NCBI GenBank assembly: GCA_023238725.1
Contig: CM041546.1
Span: forward strand, 9,721,983 to 9,785,982
Direction of reading: 5' to 3'
From: Scortum barcoo
Taxonomy: Eukaryota; Chordata; Actinopteri; Centrarchiformes; Terapontidae
Length of the DNA: 64,000 nucleotides
Under the pieces are notes generated by a model. It was not told the DNA's origin and searched no databases. It worked only from the letters and a program-made list of their open reading frames with translations. Shown here one piece after another: positions 1 to 12,479 of the stretch. Within the stretch, counting starts at the first letter, position 1; each line of letters starts with the position of its first letter. A program made the position numbers and the translations under genes.

Positions 1-121
1 TCAAAAAAAGCTTTGAAATAGGCACTAAAGAAGAAAAGTAATGCACTTTTTTTCTTTAGGCACTAAAGAAGAAAAGTAATGCACTTTTTTTCTTTAATGC
101 CTATTTCAAAGCTTTTTTTGA
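1..121. repeat. Imperfect hairpin with internal tandem duplication
   Basis: Bases 1-24 are the reverse complement of bases 98-121 (outer arms begin TCAAAAAAAGCTTTG). The loop holds two near-identical copies of a stretch of about 38 bases containing AAGTAATGCACTTTTTTTC, which is itself partly self-complementary. It could be a small foldback element or a slippage product. No coding content is visible. Confidence 0.7.
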
Positions 122-180
122 CCCCTCTAACCCCCTCTATCTCCCCAAGCAATATGAGCAATGCATGTTGTGTGTTACAG

Positions 181-620
181 CACCCAGCAAGTCCAGTCCC
201 AATGGGAGAAAGTGCTTCCAATGTGATGGACAAACCTGCACAGGAACTCTAAACTGCGAGGGGGATGAAGACCACTGCATCTCATCTACAGGTAACAGGC
301 CTACAACATGAAACACCTGTTCCTCACATCTGTTCCACACATTTCCCCTGCTCAGAGAGATGTTCAGTGATTTTGGTAGATGTCTTAAAACTTAAAACTT
401 GAACATCATTTTCTCAGTGAATACTGGAAATCAGAAGATCACCATGAAGGGCTGTGCCTCCAAGCTGCTGTGCTCAACAGGGGCTAATAACCAGATTTCA
501 GCAGCCATTGGAGCAGAATTTAGCTGCTGCCAGGGTGACTACTGCAACAGTGCCAGCAGCACAAGTGCTGGCCTCCTGCTCCTGGTGGCTCCACTCCTCT
601 CTGTGGTCTTGTTCTCCTAA
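181..620 (+). CDS. Ly6/uPAR-domain GPI-anchored protein, 3' exons (partial)
   Basis: Two exons are visible, 181-291 and 418-620, joined at a phase-1 intron with GT and AG ends. The first encodes KCFQCDGQTCTGTLNCEGD, the cysteine-dense start of a three-finger (Ly6/uPAR) domain. The second continues the domain and ends with CCQGDYCN, the family's closing CCxxDxCN signature. A serine/alanine-rich linker and a hydrophobic terminus (GLLLLVAPLLSVVLFS) follow directly, typical of a GPI-anchor signal, so the protein is probably an extracellular membrane-anchored one. The signal-peptide exon lies before the window. A polyadenylation signal follows about 210 bases after the stop. The exact family member cannot be told; phospholipase-inhibitor-like and LYPD-like proteins look alike. 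Confidence 0.82.
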
Positions 621-828
621 CTGGTGGAGAAAGCGGCATCATTGCTCAGTTCCTCTTCTCAGTTCAAATAGCTAGCATCTTGCATAGAAAAACTGTGCTT
701 TCTGTTTTTTCTTCAGCAAAACATAGTAGTGTAAAAAACATTTTGATGTACAATTCTAGTTTTGAGTGCTGTTATTAACCTGAAACCTATTTTAATTGGA
801 ATTGTCAAGAATAATTTGATGTTAGTAA

Positions 829-834
829 AATAAA
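829..834 (+). promoter_or_regulatory. Polyadenylation signal AATAAA for the Ly6-type gene
   Basis: AATAAA lies 208 bases after the stop codon of the Ly6/uPAR gene on the same strand, followed by a T-rich stretch. Confidence 0.6.
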
Positions 835-840
835 TACATT

Positions 841-1748
841 TCTTTAAATTTTGCTTGTTCACTTCTGTTTTCTTTTAGTGATCTTAATCAACGCTCAACG
901 TTAATGTTAGTATAGGAGTGTGTAAATAACATTGTGCATAAATAACATTGTACCCATGACGAGCCACCAAATGCTATTAGCACAAATATTTACTTCCTGT
1001 ATGATAAAAGCAGAAAGTTATTCAGTGTCATACTACACATACCTGTTTGTATAAGGCACAATATCACGAGCCACAGAAAACATGAATATTTCTTTATTTT
1101 AATTTTAAAAAATCTATTTGTTTTTAATCTTGCAAGTATACTCCTACTTGCAAGCTCCCAACATATTGATGCCATACCAGTGGCTTTCAGTATTACACTG
1201 GCTGTGAGACCAGACAACAGGAGCCACCATACATTTGCATTACATCAAAATAGTGTAGTTCATTTATTCCAGCAGTGTCTCCTGTCATGACCAACCAAGC
1301 CATGTGTAAATCCACAAAAGTCTGCATCATCGTTCTATATATATGTACAATAATACACAATATTGTCTGGATGGTCAGCTTAAATTCTAAAATGTTGAAG
1401 GGAAGTTCTTCATTGGTAAATCCCCTTGGTAACATTTACATATAATAATTCCATGCTTTATTTGAATGTATGTTTTGTCATTAAAAAGACCTTCCTCTGG
1501 TATAAGACCCATAATCACACCCTATAATGTGATGTGTGTGTAAAAATACATTTGCTGAAGCCTTGTAATCTGATGTCTGTGACGTTCCTGGTTTTCACAT
1601 TGACTGTAAGACAATAGTTGTAAGCCTGTAGCCTTGCAAACAACAACTAGCGCTCAAGTGTTCAGAAGAAAATAATTCCTAAATGTTGGAGTTTGTGTGT
1701 ATGCACCAAACCAAAACCAAGTGAGTCATTATAAGAGAAAAGCAGGTT
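841..1748. other. Intergenic, nothing recognised
   Basis: AT-rich sequence between two convergent genes. No exon-like open frame with splice sites, no RNA gene and no clear repeat was seen. Confidence 0.5.
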
Positions 1749-1754
1749 TTTATT
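1749..1754 (-). promoter_or_regulatory. Candidate polyadenylation signal of the large minus-strand Siglec-like gene
   Basis: The plus strand reads TTTATT, giving AATAAA on the minus strand about 200 bases beyond the proposed stop codon at 1951-1953. Confidence 0.35.
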
Positions 1755-1950
1755 ATGTTTACATAACAGGTACACAAATTCAGTTAAATGACAGCTGATT
1801 GGCTATAAATTCTTTAAAATGAAGTAAATAAACCACTACCACACATGAACATACAAGTACAGTACAGTGAGTGTGTAAATAATAAAAGCAACATGACGAA
1901 GCAAGTGATGCGTCTAAGATGTGCTCAAGAACTCAAACGCTGCTGGGCAC

Positions 1951-4900
1951 TTAGTAATCCTGCAACAAAGGTGAGAAAAAGTGGAATGAATTTATTCTAA
2001 ATAATGGAAGTCAGACATAATTTGTTTCTTACTAGGCTGTTAGTCAAACTCTGTGCTGTGCTTCACACATATGACATGATTGGTACTATTAACCTGGCAC
2101 ATAGTTTGGTAGTCCATCATGTCTTACGGTATACCTACATGTAAGCCACCTGAAGGAAATGTAGCAGCACTAAACATAAAAATTTTTATTTCATCTATTT
2201 CATCAATTTGTCTGTTGCGACAAATCCTTGGGATGTTTCTTTATTGGATCCTGAGTGCTTTCCATTAAATTATTCTCCCTTTGCATAGTCTCTCCCCCAA
2301 AAAACAGGTCTGCCATGAGAAAGGTGTCTTAAGCCTTTAAATGCATGGGAGGAGAGCTGGGAACAGGGAAGCCCACATGCATCCTATACAGACGATAATC
2401 CCTTCAGTTGGAATCTGCTTATTGATTGATGACTGCTTTTTAATAAATTCGCACCACAACACTACTAACCTCAGGCCTGACAGTGCGAGGAGGTCTCCGC
2501 TTACTAGATCAAACAGAAATAGAAAAAGAAGCAGGTAATTGATGCACAGCTGAAAAAAATAAGATGAAACACAAAGTTATGTCATTTAAAAGAATAAGGG
2601 AAAATTGTGTTAGAAAAACTCACTCCTTCGGGGATGGAAAGCGTGGTTTGGAGTTTACAGTGGTGGTGTTGTTCCTGGAGGAGGAGAAGAAGGGAATCAC
2701 ACAATATCAGTTTTATGCTAACTATGTAAAGCAGCACTGGAACATTGATAAACACTTACAAATAGCCAACGCTGAGTTCCACAGTGTCGCCTTGGTGTCT
2801 GCAAGTGTAGTAAACATTATATATATTAATTGATATTTTCAAATGATGTTGGGTATTTTTCCCCATGTTACAAGTGACTCATATAACATAAAGTTTATGA
2901 ATCAAAAATGGTACTGTTAGGGTAGGCGCAGGGCAAAGTGGAGTTTCTGGACCCAGTATGCAGACGAGGCAGGAGGCAGAGTAGATGGTAGGACTCTTTA
3001 TTACAGGAACACAGGCAACAGGAGGAACAGACAGGCAGGAACGCACGGGAACGCACAGGAACAAGGCAGGAAACAAACACGGGTTGGCGACACATAACAT
3101 AGCAGCACAGATAAGCACAGGGAAGCACAGGTAAGCAGCACAGATAAGCACAGGGAAGCACACAGACGACACGACAAAGAACAAAAGGAGAAGGACAAAC
3201 TTAAAAAACACTGTGGAGGAAAGGGAAGTGGAAACAGGTGAGGAGACTAATGGGGACAGGTGAAACCAATTGGGGCGGAGCAGGCAATCAAAATGGGAGG
3301 GAAACACACAAGGACAGGAAGTAACGTGGTCACAAGTGAGGAGAGGCAAGAATACAAAATAAAACAGGAAGTGCACACAGCCAGACAGAAACAAGAACTA
3401 ACAGAGAACACACTAAGGGAGAAAAAAAAACGAGAGAACAAAATATAAGGACCGGGAAAAACAAGAAATGCGAAGGGCACCAGGAACACGACAACCACAA
3501 GGAAGACAATGAACACAAGACAGGAAAACACAAAGGGCACAAGAACCAGACAACATCCACACATAACTGGTACCTTGAAAATCTGCTCCAGTAAGACCTC
3601 CTATAAGAATAACAAAGTAAATATCAAACTTTTAGACAGAGAGTGAATCTAATGTCAACAGCACTTAAGAACACTTACTTCTGTTTCCTCTCATTCTGCC
3701 AGGCAACACGTTCTTCCTCTTCTCTCCTGAAAAGGGTAGAACTATTCACATGAGTAAACATTCATCTGAGGATTAAAAGTGAATTTTTGCACTTGGGTGT
3801 TCTTACCGGGAAAATCGGCTCCAAATGGACCTCCTATATGGAAATCAGAGATTTACTATTTTTCAGTACAAGTCTACTGTATTTGCTTGTTTCCAGCATT
3901 CTGCTGACATACCGTTTTTCTGGCCTAGGAGGTCTCTCCCTGTCTTCGTGGTATCTCCTGAACATTTCCATTGAGAGAAATTCATTAAGGTGAGGTGAAA
4001 ATGTTGTCCACAGATTAAAGCTAATCATGAGACCAACAAAAGAAACGTAAAGTGGTCCAATAAAGATTACCTGGATAATCTATCCCATAGTGATCTCCTG
4101 TGAAAAAGACCAGAAACACAAATCTTTGGTGGAAATACAAGATGTATGTGTTCAGTTCATGTGTGACAATTAAAATCAGCTTTTTCATCCATGCGTATAT
4201 ACACCAGCTATGCGTTAGCTGATTAGTAATGTTCAGTCATACTCATACAAGTGTATGCAGCATTATTACATTATAATCTAAATTTCCTTACTATTACTCT
4301 CCTACACTGCAGCTCCTGCCACCACTGCAACCTCCTCCATCATAATTTTTGGTATTGCTGATTTAGCTAAGATTTTTGTTCATATTGGTTGAGGAGGGTT
4401 CTTTTAAAACTCCTTGAAGAGCAGAGCCTTGACCTCAAAACTGAATTATAACCATTTTGTTCTAAATGGTAATTCAATCAATGCCAATGTGAAATGTAGT
4501 CATCATTACACATTAGGCATTTAGGTTACCGTTTCTCTGGTCGAGGTGGCGGCTTCAGTGAGTTGTCAGTTGTCCTGTTAGTTAGAAAAACACAAAAACA
4601 GTCACAAATAAGCAGCAAGTAATAGCATAAATAGCATAAATAGCACTGATTAAGCATCTGTAGTATCAGCATGTTTTACTTGGCATTCATTTAGTCCTTT
4701 ACCTTTTCCTATAGATGACCACTCCAAACACTGCAGCTAAGATGACTACCAGCAGGACTGGAATGATGACTGTGAGAGAGCTTCTTAACTGGTACATAAA
4801 TGATCCTGGTGGTTTAGGAGCATTTGAGGCTCATGTCAGTATTTTCAGGAAAACACATAGCCCAATTCATGATAAAATTACAAGACATATGAGGATCAAA

Positions 4901-7900
4901 TCTGTGCTCTAACCCCTCACGGCCGGTTTGACTGTTGTGCTGGTTTGTTGCCTTTCAAGCCAGTAGGTGGCAGTACAGGTGAGGTTTTTCACCCCATCTC
5001 CTCCCGCAGCCATGAAAGTGATGGTGGAGGTCGTCTCTGAGATGCCCTGCGGTGTCCAGGTGTGCTTGACCTCACTGGTGAGGTTAGGGACACTCCATGA
5101 GAAAACTGGAGGATGCGATCGACACGTGTGCGTCACAGAACACGACACATTAATTGTTGAGCCAGCATCGACTTCTGCTGGAACCGGGGTCATGACTGGT
5201 TTTTCTGGGGAAGCTGTAAACCAGAAAGCAGAGTTATTTGGTCAATTAAAATACAAACAGATAAATAATGTGGTGCATTTCAATAAGATGAAGAATTCAA
5301 ATTGGTTTCAGACCTTTCATAACAATAAAAACACAGCTGTTGTTGAATCTGTATTTGTCATTTCCTCTCTCTGCATGGAAGCAGAAGGGCCCGTTGTCAA
5401 AAGGCTTGATGTCATCAATCTCCAGTGTGCAGTCCCCCTCATTCAGATCTCCTAATAATCTGGTGCGGTCCTTGAAATGATCAAGCACAAGGCTGCGACC
5501 ATTGTGGTAGATGATGCCCCCAATTTTTTTGGACCAAATGCCACGTGAGAGGGGCACATCCTCCTGGTACTTGAAGCTGCATGGAATCACCACACATGAT
5601 TGGGTGAGGGCGCTGAATCTGAAAGGGACGTCGGCAGCCAGAACGTGGAACGCTGTGAAGAGAGAAACAAGCCATGACTGGAGGTCTGTAGAAACAAGTC
5701 CACATGTAACATATTTCTAAAGGCATGCCTTGCTGCCATTTTAAGTCCACATGTGACATAACAAGGCAGCAAGGTAAATATGGAGACATTTACACCCATC
5801 TTCATTTTCATGTGAATCTTTTTCTTCAGCTGGTTCCTCATATTCTGGAAAGAAGAGCAAAAGCAATTATCATTTATATGTAACAGCAGCTGGTTAGCTC
5901 AGATAAGGTCAGCACAAACACTGGCATTTTATGAGGGGTCATGTGCTGGAATTTTTGTGGAGACTCCAGGAAGTCATTGTTTTTTTGTTTTTTTTTTTAC
6001 GAAAGACAGTCCAGCACTTTACTCTCTGCAAAACAAAATATTTGTTTTGTTGTTGCACTGTAGTTTTTGTATAGACATAGCATGCTGATTAGTGAGGTGT
6101 AGAGGTACCACAAGGCAGATTTTGTTATCTTTGAACAGAGCTGGGCTGTTTCCTCTTTTGTCTTCTAATCTAACTCTCTACCAGAAAGTTCAACATAACT
6201 CCCAATATGTTCAATAATTGCCTTAAAATACCACCATGCATGACAAGTAGGATCTTACTTTTTATATGAAGGGGGGCAGAGTCTGAGGTCTTCCCAGTAA
6301 TAAACTGAGCAGTGCATGTCAAAGATTTGCCGTCATCCCCAAGAGAGCCAATAAAGGTTAGATTTGACACTGCACTATAGGTATTGCTGGAAGTCTTTTG
6401 AGTTTTTAATGAACTTTGCATGTCTTTGTAGTTCCACTCGATGGTTGGTGTATTTTGCTTGCATTTGTAGGAAACAGAGCAAGTGACATTCTTTGCTACA
6501 CCCTCCGTTTCCTCGCCTGGCCGATCAGTCATCTCGATTTCTTCATATGGACCTGAGCAAAATGTGATAGTGTGACTTAAATCCAAGCAGGGGCATTTAA
6601 TTTGAATCCAAATATCACATCACCTCACATTGTACTCACATTCAACATTCAGCCTGAGCTCACTTGTGGCAGTCTGACTACCGTGATAGCGGACAGTACA
6701 CCTTACAATCTGGTCCTCCTCTTGTACAATCCATATTCTCTCTACTGTCCTTTTCCAAATCCCATCAGATACCAGAGTGTCTATGATCGTGTCTTCCCCT
6801 TGTATACCATTCAGGGTCAGGATGGGGGGGCGAAAGATACATGTATGCTGCACATTGCAGGACACTCTGCTCTGCTTTCCCACAACAGGAATACCAATGA
6901 TGTTCAGCAGTGGCTCCTGTGCATGGTCTAAAAAAGATTAAAAGCAAGGGTAGTCATTTTGATGATTGGATTTTTTTGGAAGCTGGGATGAACTGACTAA
7001 AATGTATCCAGATACTTACCTAAAACAATAATTTGAGACGTTTTGTCATAAAATGTGTGACCCAGGGTGTGGTAGGAGGTAATAGGGTTCACGTCTACCC
7101 ATGGGTAAAATCTGTCCTGGTTGAACGACATCTCCAACCTGTCAATCTTGAGACTACAGTTACCCTTCTCCACAGGTCCAATCAGACTGGTTATTCCAAG
7201 AAACTTACTAATAACAGTCTGTCCTTTGTCAAATACAGGTGGGTATTCATTGCTCTGGTACAAATACCATATAACTTGGAGGCCAGCGGGCTGGGAGGCA
7301 CTGTAGGTGAATTTGCAAGGAATGACGATACACGAGCCCCTCATGCCTGTGATGGTGCCAGGTGTGGTGAAGGACCAACCACGAGAGAGCATATTTCCTG
7401 AGAAAGAGGAAGCATTTCAAGCAAAGTTGGCAATCTTTTTAATCTGCAATAACTGTTAAGCCTGCATGGCAAACAAGTTAGAAAAAGGTTGCGTATTTAC
7501 ACACCCGGAAGACACAAAGCAACATTAGCAGTGATTTGTTGTGCCTGCACCCACCTAATGAATGCAAGCACAATATTCACTTTCTTTTTAGCTTTGGTTT
7601 GGTCTATACCCTAGCCTCTCAAATATGTAACGTGCATGTAACCATAACCTGTTTGTCCTAACTCTGTCTGTCTTGGGGATAACACTATAAGCTGTGAGTC
7701 ATTCAAATTAAAGAAGCTTTAAAAAAATTCAATAGAGCTAAGGGGAACTGCAGAGTGAAGTGATACTTCTCTCTGAGTTTTTCTACAAGCAAGACTATTC
7801 ATAGTATACATGGTCACTTGATTCATAGTTATTTTTAAAATAGCAACCATGGTCGCTTTAATGTCTGTGAGTCATAAGCAGTTCTGAGAAAGAGTTTTGT

Positions 7901-9405
7901 TTCTACTGCACAAATTGTGTCATTTGATGTTTTGTAGGAAAGTATATTCACAAAATCTGAATGTTAATACCATTTTATCAAAATACATTTCAGTTCTATT
8001 GCAGAATTAGTTGGTGATGCAGGTGAGATGCAGGGCACTTCTGACATTTAACTGCTGTACAGAATGTAGGCTAGTAAAATTCAGTGGTTCATTTGGGATT
8101 TTTTTTTCCTACTCACTCTTTACTTGTAGGTTGATGCTCTTTTCCTGCATCTGACCCCCGGTGAACCGTGCATAGCATGTCAGAGATCTTCCATGGTCGC
8201 TGGCTGATGCTGTGAATGTCAGTGTGGAGACAGTGCTCCACGAAGCATTTCTCCTCTTGTTTGTGCTAGTGGAGGCTGGCATGCTGCCATAGTTCCATGT
8301 GATAGTTGGGTGATGTTGTGGGCATGTGTACAAGGCAGTGCAGGTTACTTTGCTTGCTTGTCCCTCAAGGAATTCATTTGACGTAGACTGGATAGTCAAG
8401 GGTGAAAAGGAACCTAAGATACAAAATGGTAAATATTAACATCTTTATGTCTGCACCAAAGAAAAAATTGTTGTATTTTTGTACATTCGTCACGTACACT
8501 CTGCATTTAAGGTTTTAGAGGCTGTTGCAGAGAGACTGCCGGTGTGTCGGACGGAGCACTCCACAGTTTGGTGGTCTTTCTCTATGTCCAATATGGTTGT
8601 CAGAGTAGTTTTGTGTGTGCCATCAGACATGGAGCTATGAGTTAGACTGTGTCTTTGCAGTTTGACATTGAGACTCAGAGTGGGTGGATATGTGGGACAG
8701 GTGTGATAAACAGAGCATTGCACTGTCACGGAGCGTCCAACCTTCATGTCTCCCGAGATCATAATGTCTGGTTTCTGTGCTCTGTCTTTACAAAGGAAAT
8801 ATGGAGAATTATTGATGATAGTGAATATACATCCATCCAAAAACACATCTTGATAACTTACCCGAAACCTCAATTGTTACAGTTGTATCAAAGAATCGAT
8901 AGGTGCTTCTCCCAACATTTTCTGGATCAACCCAGGGGTAAATCTTCTGTCTGTGGTGAGACCATTGCAAAGGTTTGATTTCCAGGCTGCAATCCTTGGG
9001 GTATTTAGAAGTAAAGACACGGGTGCATCCCTTAAATATGTCAATGACACTATTTGGGTCCCAACTGTCATGAACCAAAGGATATCCTCGGCTCACATAC
9101 TGGTACCAAACTACATGGTCTGGTCTTGTAGGTGGATACTGATAGTAATCAAACTTGCAAGGGATGACAAGGCAGGAACCCACCAATCCTCTGATATTGC
9201 TTGGCATCCATACATGCCAAGCCCTGGAACTACAGACAGTGTAGCCTGAAACAAATAAAACAAACTAAATATGCAAAAGGAAAAAAAGTAAGACAATGTA
9301 AAGATTAGGTCAGTGTTCATTTGTTTGATTGATAAAAACTGATCAGCACAAAACTGCAATACCTAGAATACAGAAGCTCAGGATAAAATGTCTGAGTCCA
9401 GACAT
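1951..9405 (-). CDS. Large Siglec-like Ig receptor, V-C2-C2-V-C2-C2-V-C2-TM-tail
   Basis: Exons in transcript order: signal 9363-9405; V1 8862-9245; C2 8498-8785; C2 8117-8413; V2 7020-7397; C2 6640-6927; C2 6259-6552; V3 5314-5652; C2 4914-5213; TM 4703-4829; tail 4530-4574, 4071-4097, 3913-3957, 3807-3833, 3679-3726, 3574-3600, 2624-2674, 2470-2503, 1951-1959. All phases join, giving about 1016 codons. V domains show the family pattern GSCxVIPCxF and a late NC/DCSLEI or DCTLEI. The sialic-acid arginine is absent: V1 and V2 read YPWVD, V3 reads FCFHAE. The membrane segment is SLTVIIPVLLVVILAAVFGV. The tail alternates Pro/charged exons (PPPRPEKR, RERPPRPEKR) with 27-base exons encoding RSLWDRLSR, RSIWSRFSR, RSYWSRFSR. 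Splices assigned by eye; the 4914 donor (GTTAGA) and terminal exon (Asp-Tyr-stop) are weak. V3 onwards could be a separate gene. Confidence 0.62.
2915..3568 (-). mobile_element. Solo LTR, Ty3/Gypsy-like, inserted beside a splice donor
   Basis: A 654-base block begins TGTTAGGGTAGG and is flanked by the direct repeat GGTAC (2910-2914 and 3569-3573), a 5-base target duplication typical of LTR retrotransposons. The ends and interior match the terminal repeats of the larger element at 54345-56057. The interior holds degenerate AGGAACACAGGCA-type minisatellite units, which create spurious low-complexity open frames on the minus strand. The duplicated GGTAC includes the 5' splice site of the 3574-3600 exon of the large receptor gene. 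Confidence 0.7.
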
Positions 9406-11994
9406 CTTGTGAATGGCACCAAACACCTAAAAGAAATGAAGTGAACATCTTAGTGTTATGCACTAAAAACAGAACTTACATCTGTGATTCTTTTTTCATA
9501 TTTATCAGAAGTATATCTGACAGAAAACTACAGAAGTCCCCTGATAGGTAAGTTAGAAAAAAAAGTTACAAAGAGGAACAAGTTAACTAGATTTACAGGT
9601 GGAGGTGTATCCAAAATCCTGCTTCTCTACGGTGGTCTGTGTAACACCCTGAAAAGGGGAGATATGAATGAAAACGCTCAGACGCGATGCTTTCTCTCTT
9701 GTAGATTGACCGAGAATGAGGCATCCTGGCCGAGAGCTCCCAGACATGACTAATCAATCACAAGCATCTCTCAAGCCAGAGAAGTAGATCATCAATTGAA
9801 TGTACCTTTTTTTAAAAGGAAAAAACATTTTAAACACTATTTAAGCATGTTAAACATTTTAGACATCAACTCTAATGGACTTTTCTTACATTTACAGCTG
9901 TAATCTGTTTATGTATGAATTTCCCTTTTTTAGATACCTTTTTTACTATTTTATTACCATTTGAACTTACAATTCCCATGATCTTTTAACTAGAAAACAA
10001 CCTATCACATCTGCAGCACACACACCCTCGGCTGAAGAACGAGTCATTCAGTCACTCATTTGTTAGCATGAACCAAGTGAGCCAACCATCTCATTTGCCA
10101 GACAAACTCAAAGTTTCCAATGAAACAAAGTTAAAAATCAGATTTGTTCAGTAGTCCCAATTTTAAAGGGGCACAGGCAATTAGTATTGAATTTCCATAA
10201 AGTTTGGGAATGCACAGCGGACAAATGAACGGACAAAAAAAAGGTGTATGTCTGAAGATCTATCTAGGTGGAGGCCTTACCCCTTTTTTCTGTGACTTTA
10301 AAAACCATTCGGCCAGAACAAGTGTTCCGGAAAGATAAAAATAAACGATGAGAACGTAACACGTACATGCTACATCCTGTTTGGCATAAAAAGCCTCCTT
10401 TGACTTCATAGATGGTGATAGAAGAATACTGAAAATTCAAGACTAAACACAGTGTCATGTACTGAAAAAAACCTCACATTAAATCTTTTATGCATTTATT
10501 TTTAATATCAGACAGGGAAACAACACAAACTGTTGCAGGCAAACAATACATAAAATCCATGCAGATTACCTCACGAGATGTTTGATTGTTTTTAAATCAC
10601 AGAAATGCCAGAAAGATAGAAATACAAACACAGTTTGAAAAAGCTGCTGAAAAGGAACTGCATCATGATAAAGCTAATAATACAATAAAGAAAGTTAAAT
10701 TGCTTTACTTAAATATCAGATGTTCCAAGGCCAGTATTTTAAAACAGCAGAATAAGTTTTTTCTCTGAAAAAAACTTGAAAACTTTCTTGATTCCTGAGA
10801 CATCCTAAAATGATTTAAGCTGAAAAAAAAATTATTTCATACATTGTTGTCATAATTTGGATCCCCCCCGACAGAAATCAGTATGTATATTTTATTCTAA
10901 ATTGAAAAAAAGGAGACTAGAGTCTCAACTACCTTTCGTCAGCAATTACATCTGAACCTAATGTCACAATGAAGACATACATGGCTAATTCTTTTAATAA
11001 ATCAATTTAAAATTCAATATTAACCTAAGCTGTGAAATTCAGGTAAAAGGAATTTTTTTTATACCTGATATAAAGATCAGATTGACTTACCACCAGAGCT
11101 GAATAGAGGAGCTTTACCACTTTTGACACAAGTTCCTTACACCAGATAATTTTAAGAAACTTCCCCCTAAAATCTGGGCGGAGGGTGTGATTTACCTACG
11201 ACAAGTAAGGTATCTCCTACTTGCTGTTGAGGCTTTTTTTGTCTTTTGTTTTTTAAAAAATGATTGAAATGTATGCATTGATAATATAAAATACCAAAAA
11301 TGTATGTTTGGTTGACAAAGAGAAAGATGTTGATTTCAAGGGACATGGGGGCAGTCATGTGTGGAGGCACTGATAATACAATAAGGTTATAAACATGAAA
11401 GTTTCACTAAAACGTTTGAGATAAACGCATAAATGAGGTTTCGAGAGATTGTACAGGACTCCGATTCAATGCCAGCAGCTGTGGAAGGGAGACCATCGGT
11501 CTCTTGTGTAAAAAAAAACAAATGGAAAGAAAGAAATAAAATCAATTAATATTATCAAACTGGTTGCTTACATGTTGCTTCTTGACCAGTTTCCCCCTGT
11601 GGATATGTAGGTCTTATTTACAGTACATCATGTCTCCTCATACAGCTTTCCCCATTACCAGCACATGTTGTTTCTCTTTCTGTGAACAAAACTGCGTGTC
11701 CTAAATCTGTGTTGCCTCTGTTTTGCTAATGACTGTGTAATAGCAAATTCACCAGCATTGTATAGGAGTTTATGCCTTGGCATGTACATGCACATTTTGG
11801 GAAATATGCTTATTTGCTTTTTTGTAAACAGTGAGATGAAGAAATCGCTTTCATGCCTGTCCACCTCTAAAGCTTGTTCATTAATATGTAATTATTTTTT
11901 GACCATTTTAACAATTCTTTCTTTCTTTTTTTTTTTTACCTGCCTCCAGTCTTTACACTATGCTGCTGGCTGGAGCCTTATGTTGAGATATATA
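9406..11994. other. Intergenic between the two minus-strand receptor genes
   Basis: AT-rich DNA with no supported exon. The first part would hold the promoter of the large receptor gene, but no TATA box or other site could be fixed. Poly-A and poly-T runs near 10,810 and 11,930 suggest old repeat debris. Confidence 0.45.
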
Positions 11995-12190
11995 TAGACT
12001 TAGACTTAGACTTAGACTTTAACTTTATTGATCCCTTTGGGATGACTCCCTCAGGGAAATTTACGTTTCAGCAGCAGCATACAGATAGAGAAGCACACAG
12101 ATGAAAAATAAACAGTAAATACTTAAAATACAAAATATGAAATATAAAGAATGGGAATAAAATACTATAAAGAAAATATAAAGAGCTGAG
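11995..12190 (-). mobile_element. 3' end of an L2/Rex1-like LINE (minus orientation)
   Basis: Begins with four AGACTT repeats and then reads TTTATTGATCCCTTTGGGATG. It is the reverse complement of the 3' end of the element at 14080-14613. Only the untranslated tail remains. Confidence 0.65.
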
Positions 12191-12208
12191 TATGGCCTCG
12201 TATGAAAT

Positions 12209-12221
12209 GTATATATGTATA

Positions 12222-12293
<72 letters not shown>

Positions 12294-12306
12294 CGTGTGT
12301 GTGTGT
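12209..12306. repeat. (TA)n-(TG)n microsatellite
   Basis: A compound dinucleotide tract, TA repeats followed by TG repeats, directly beyond the LINE tail. Open frames across it on both strands are low-complexity artefacts. Confidence 0.9.
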
Positions 12307-12479
12307 TTTGTATATATGTGCGTGTATACATACACATAGTGTGCATGAGGAGATTACACACAATAATCAGGCATAGCAAAGCTGCAATCAACAGATGTGG
12401 TTAATACAAATTATTATTATGAGCATGATTAGATTTGTTGTTTGCTTTGATCAGACTCTCTTCAGAAGAGTACTTTTTT

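Noticed and set aside
2879..3564. Long cysteine/leucine-rich frames on the minus strand
   Set aside because: They are translations of the solo LTR's minisatellite units; the same units recur in the Gypsy-like element at 54-56 kb.
5587..5841. Independent signal-peptide exon for the third V domain of the large gene
   Set aside because: The hydrophobic stretch is short and the only phase-correct donor (GTTATG) is poor. Kept only as an alternative in the findings.
6170..6258. Hydrophobic read-through after the sixth Ig exon as a membrane anchor
   Set aside because: It lies beyond a good GTAAGA donor, contains charged and polar residues, and has no counterpart in the other receptors.
12061..12404. 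Open frames of 70-107 codons on both strands
   Set aside because: They cross the TA/TG microsatellite and LINE tail; the protein text is repeated YIYIYIYI or CVCVCV and has no other support.
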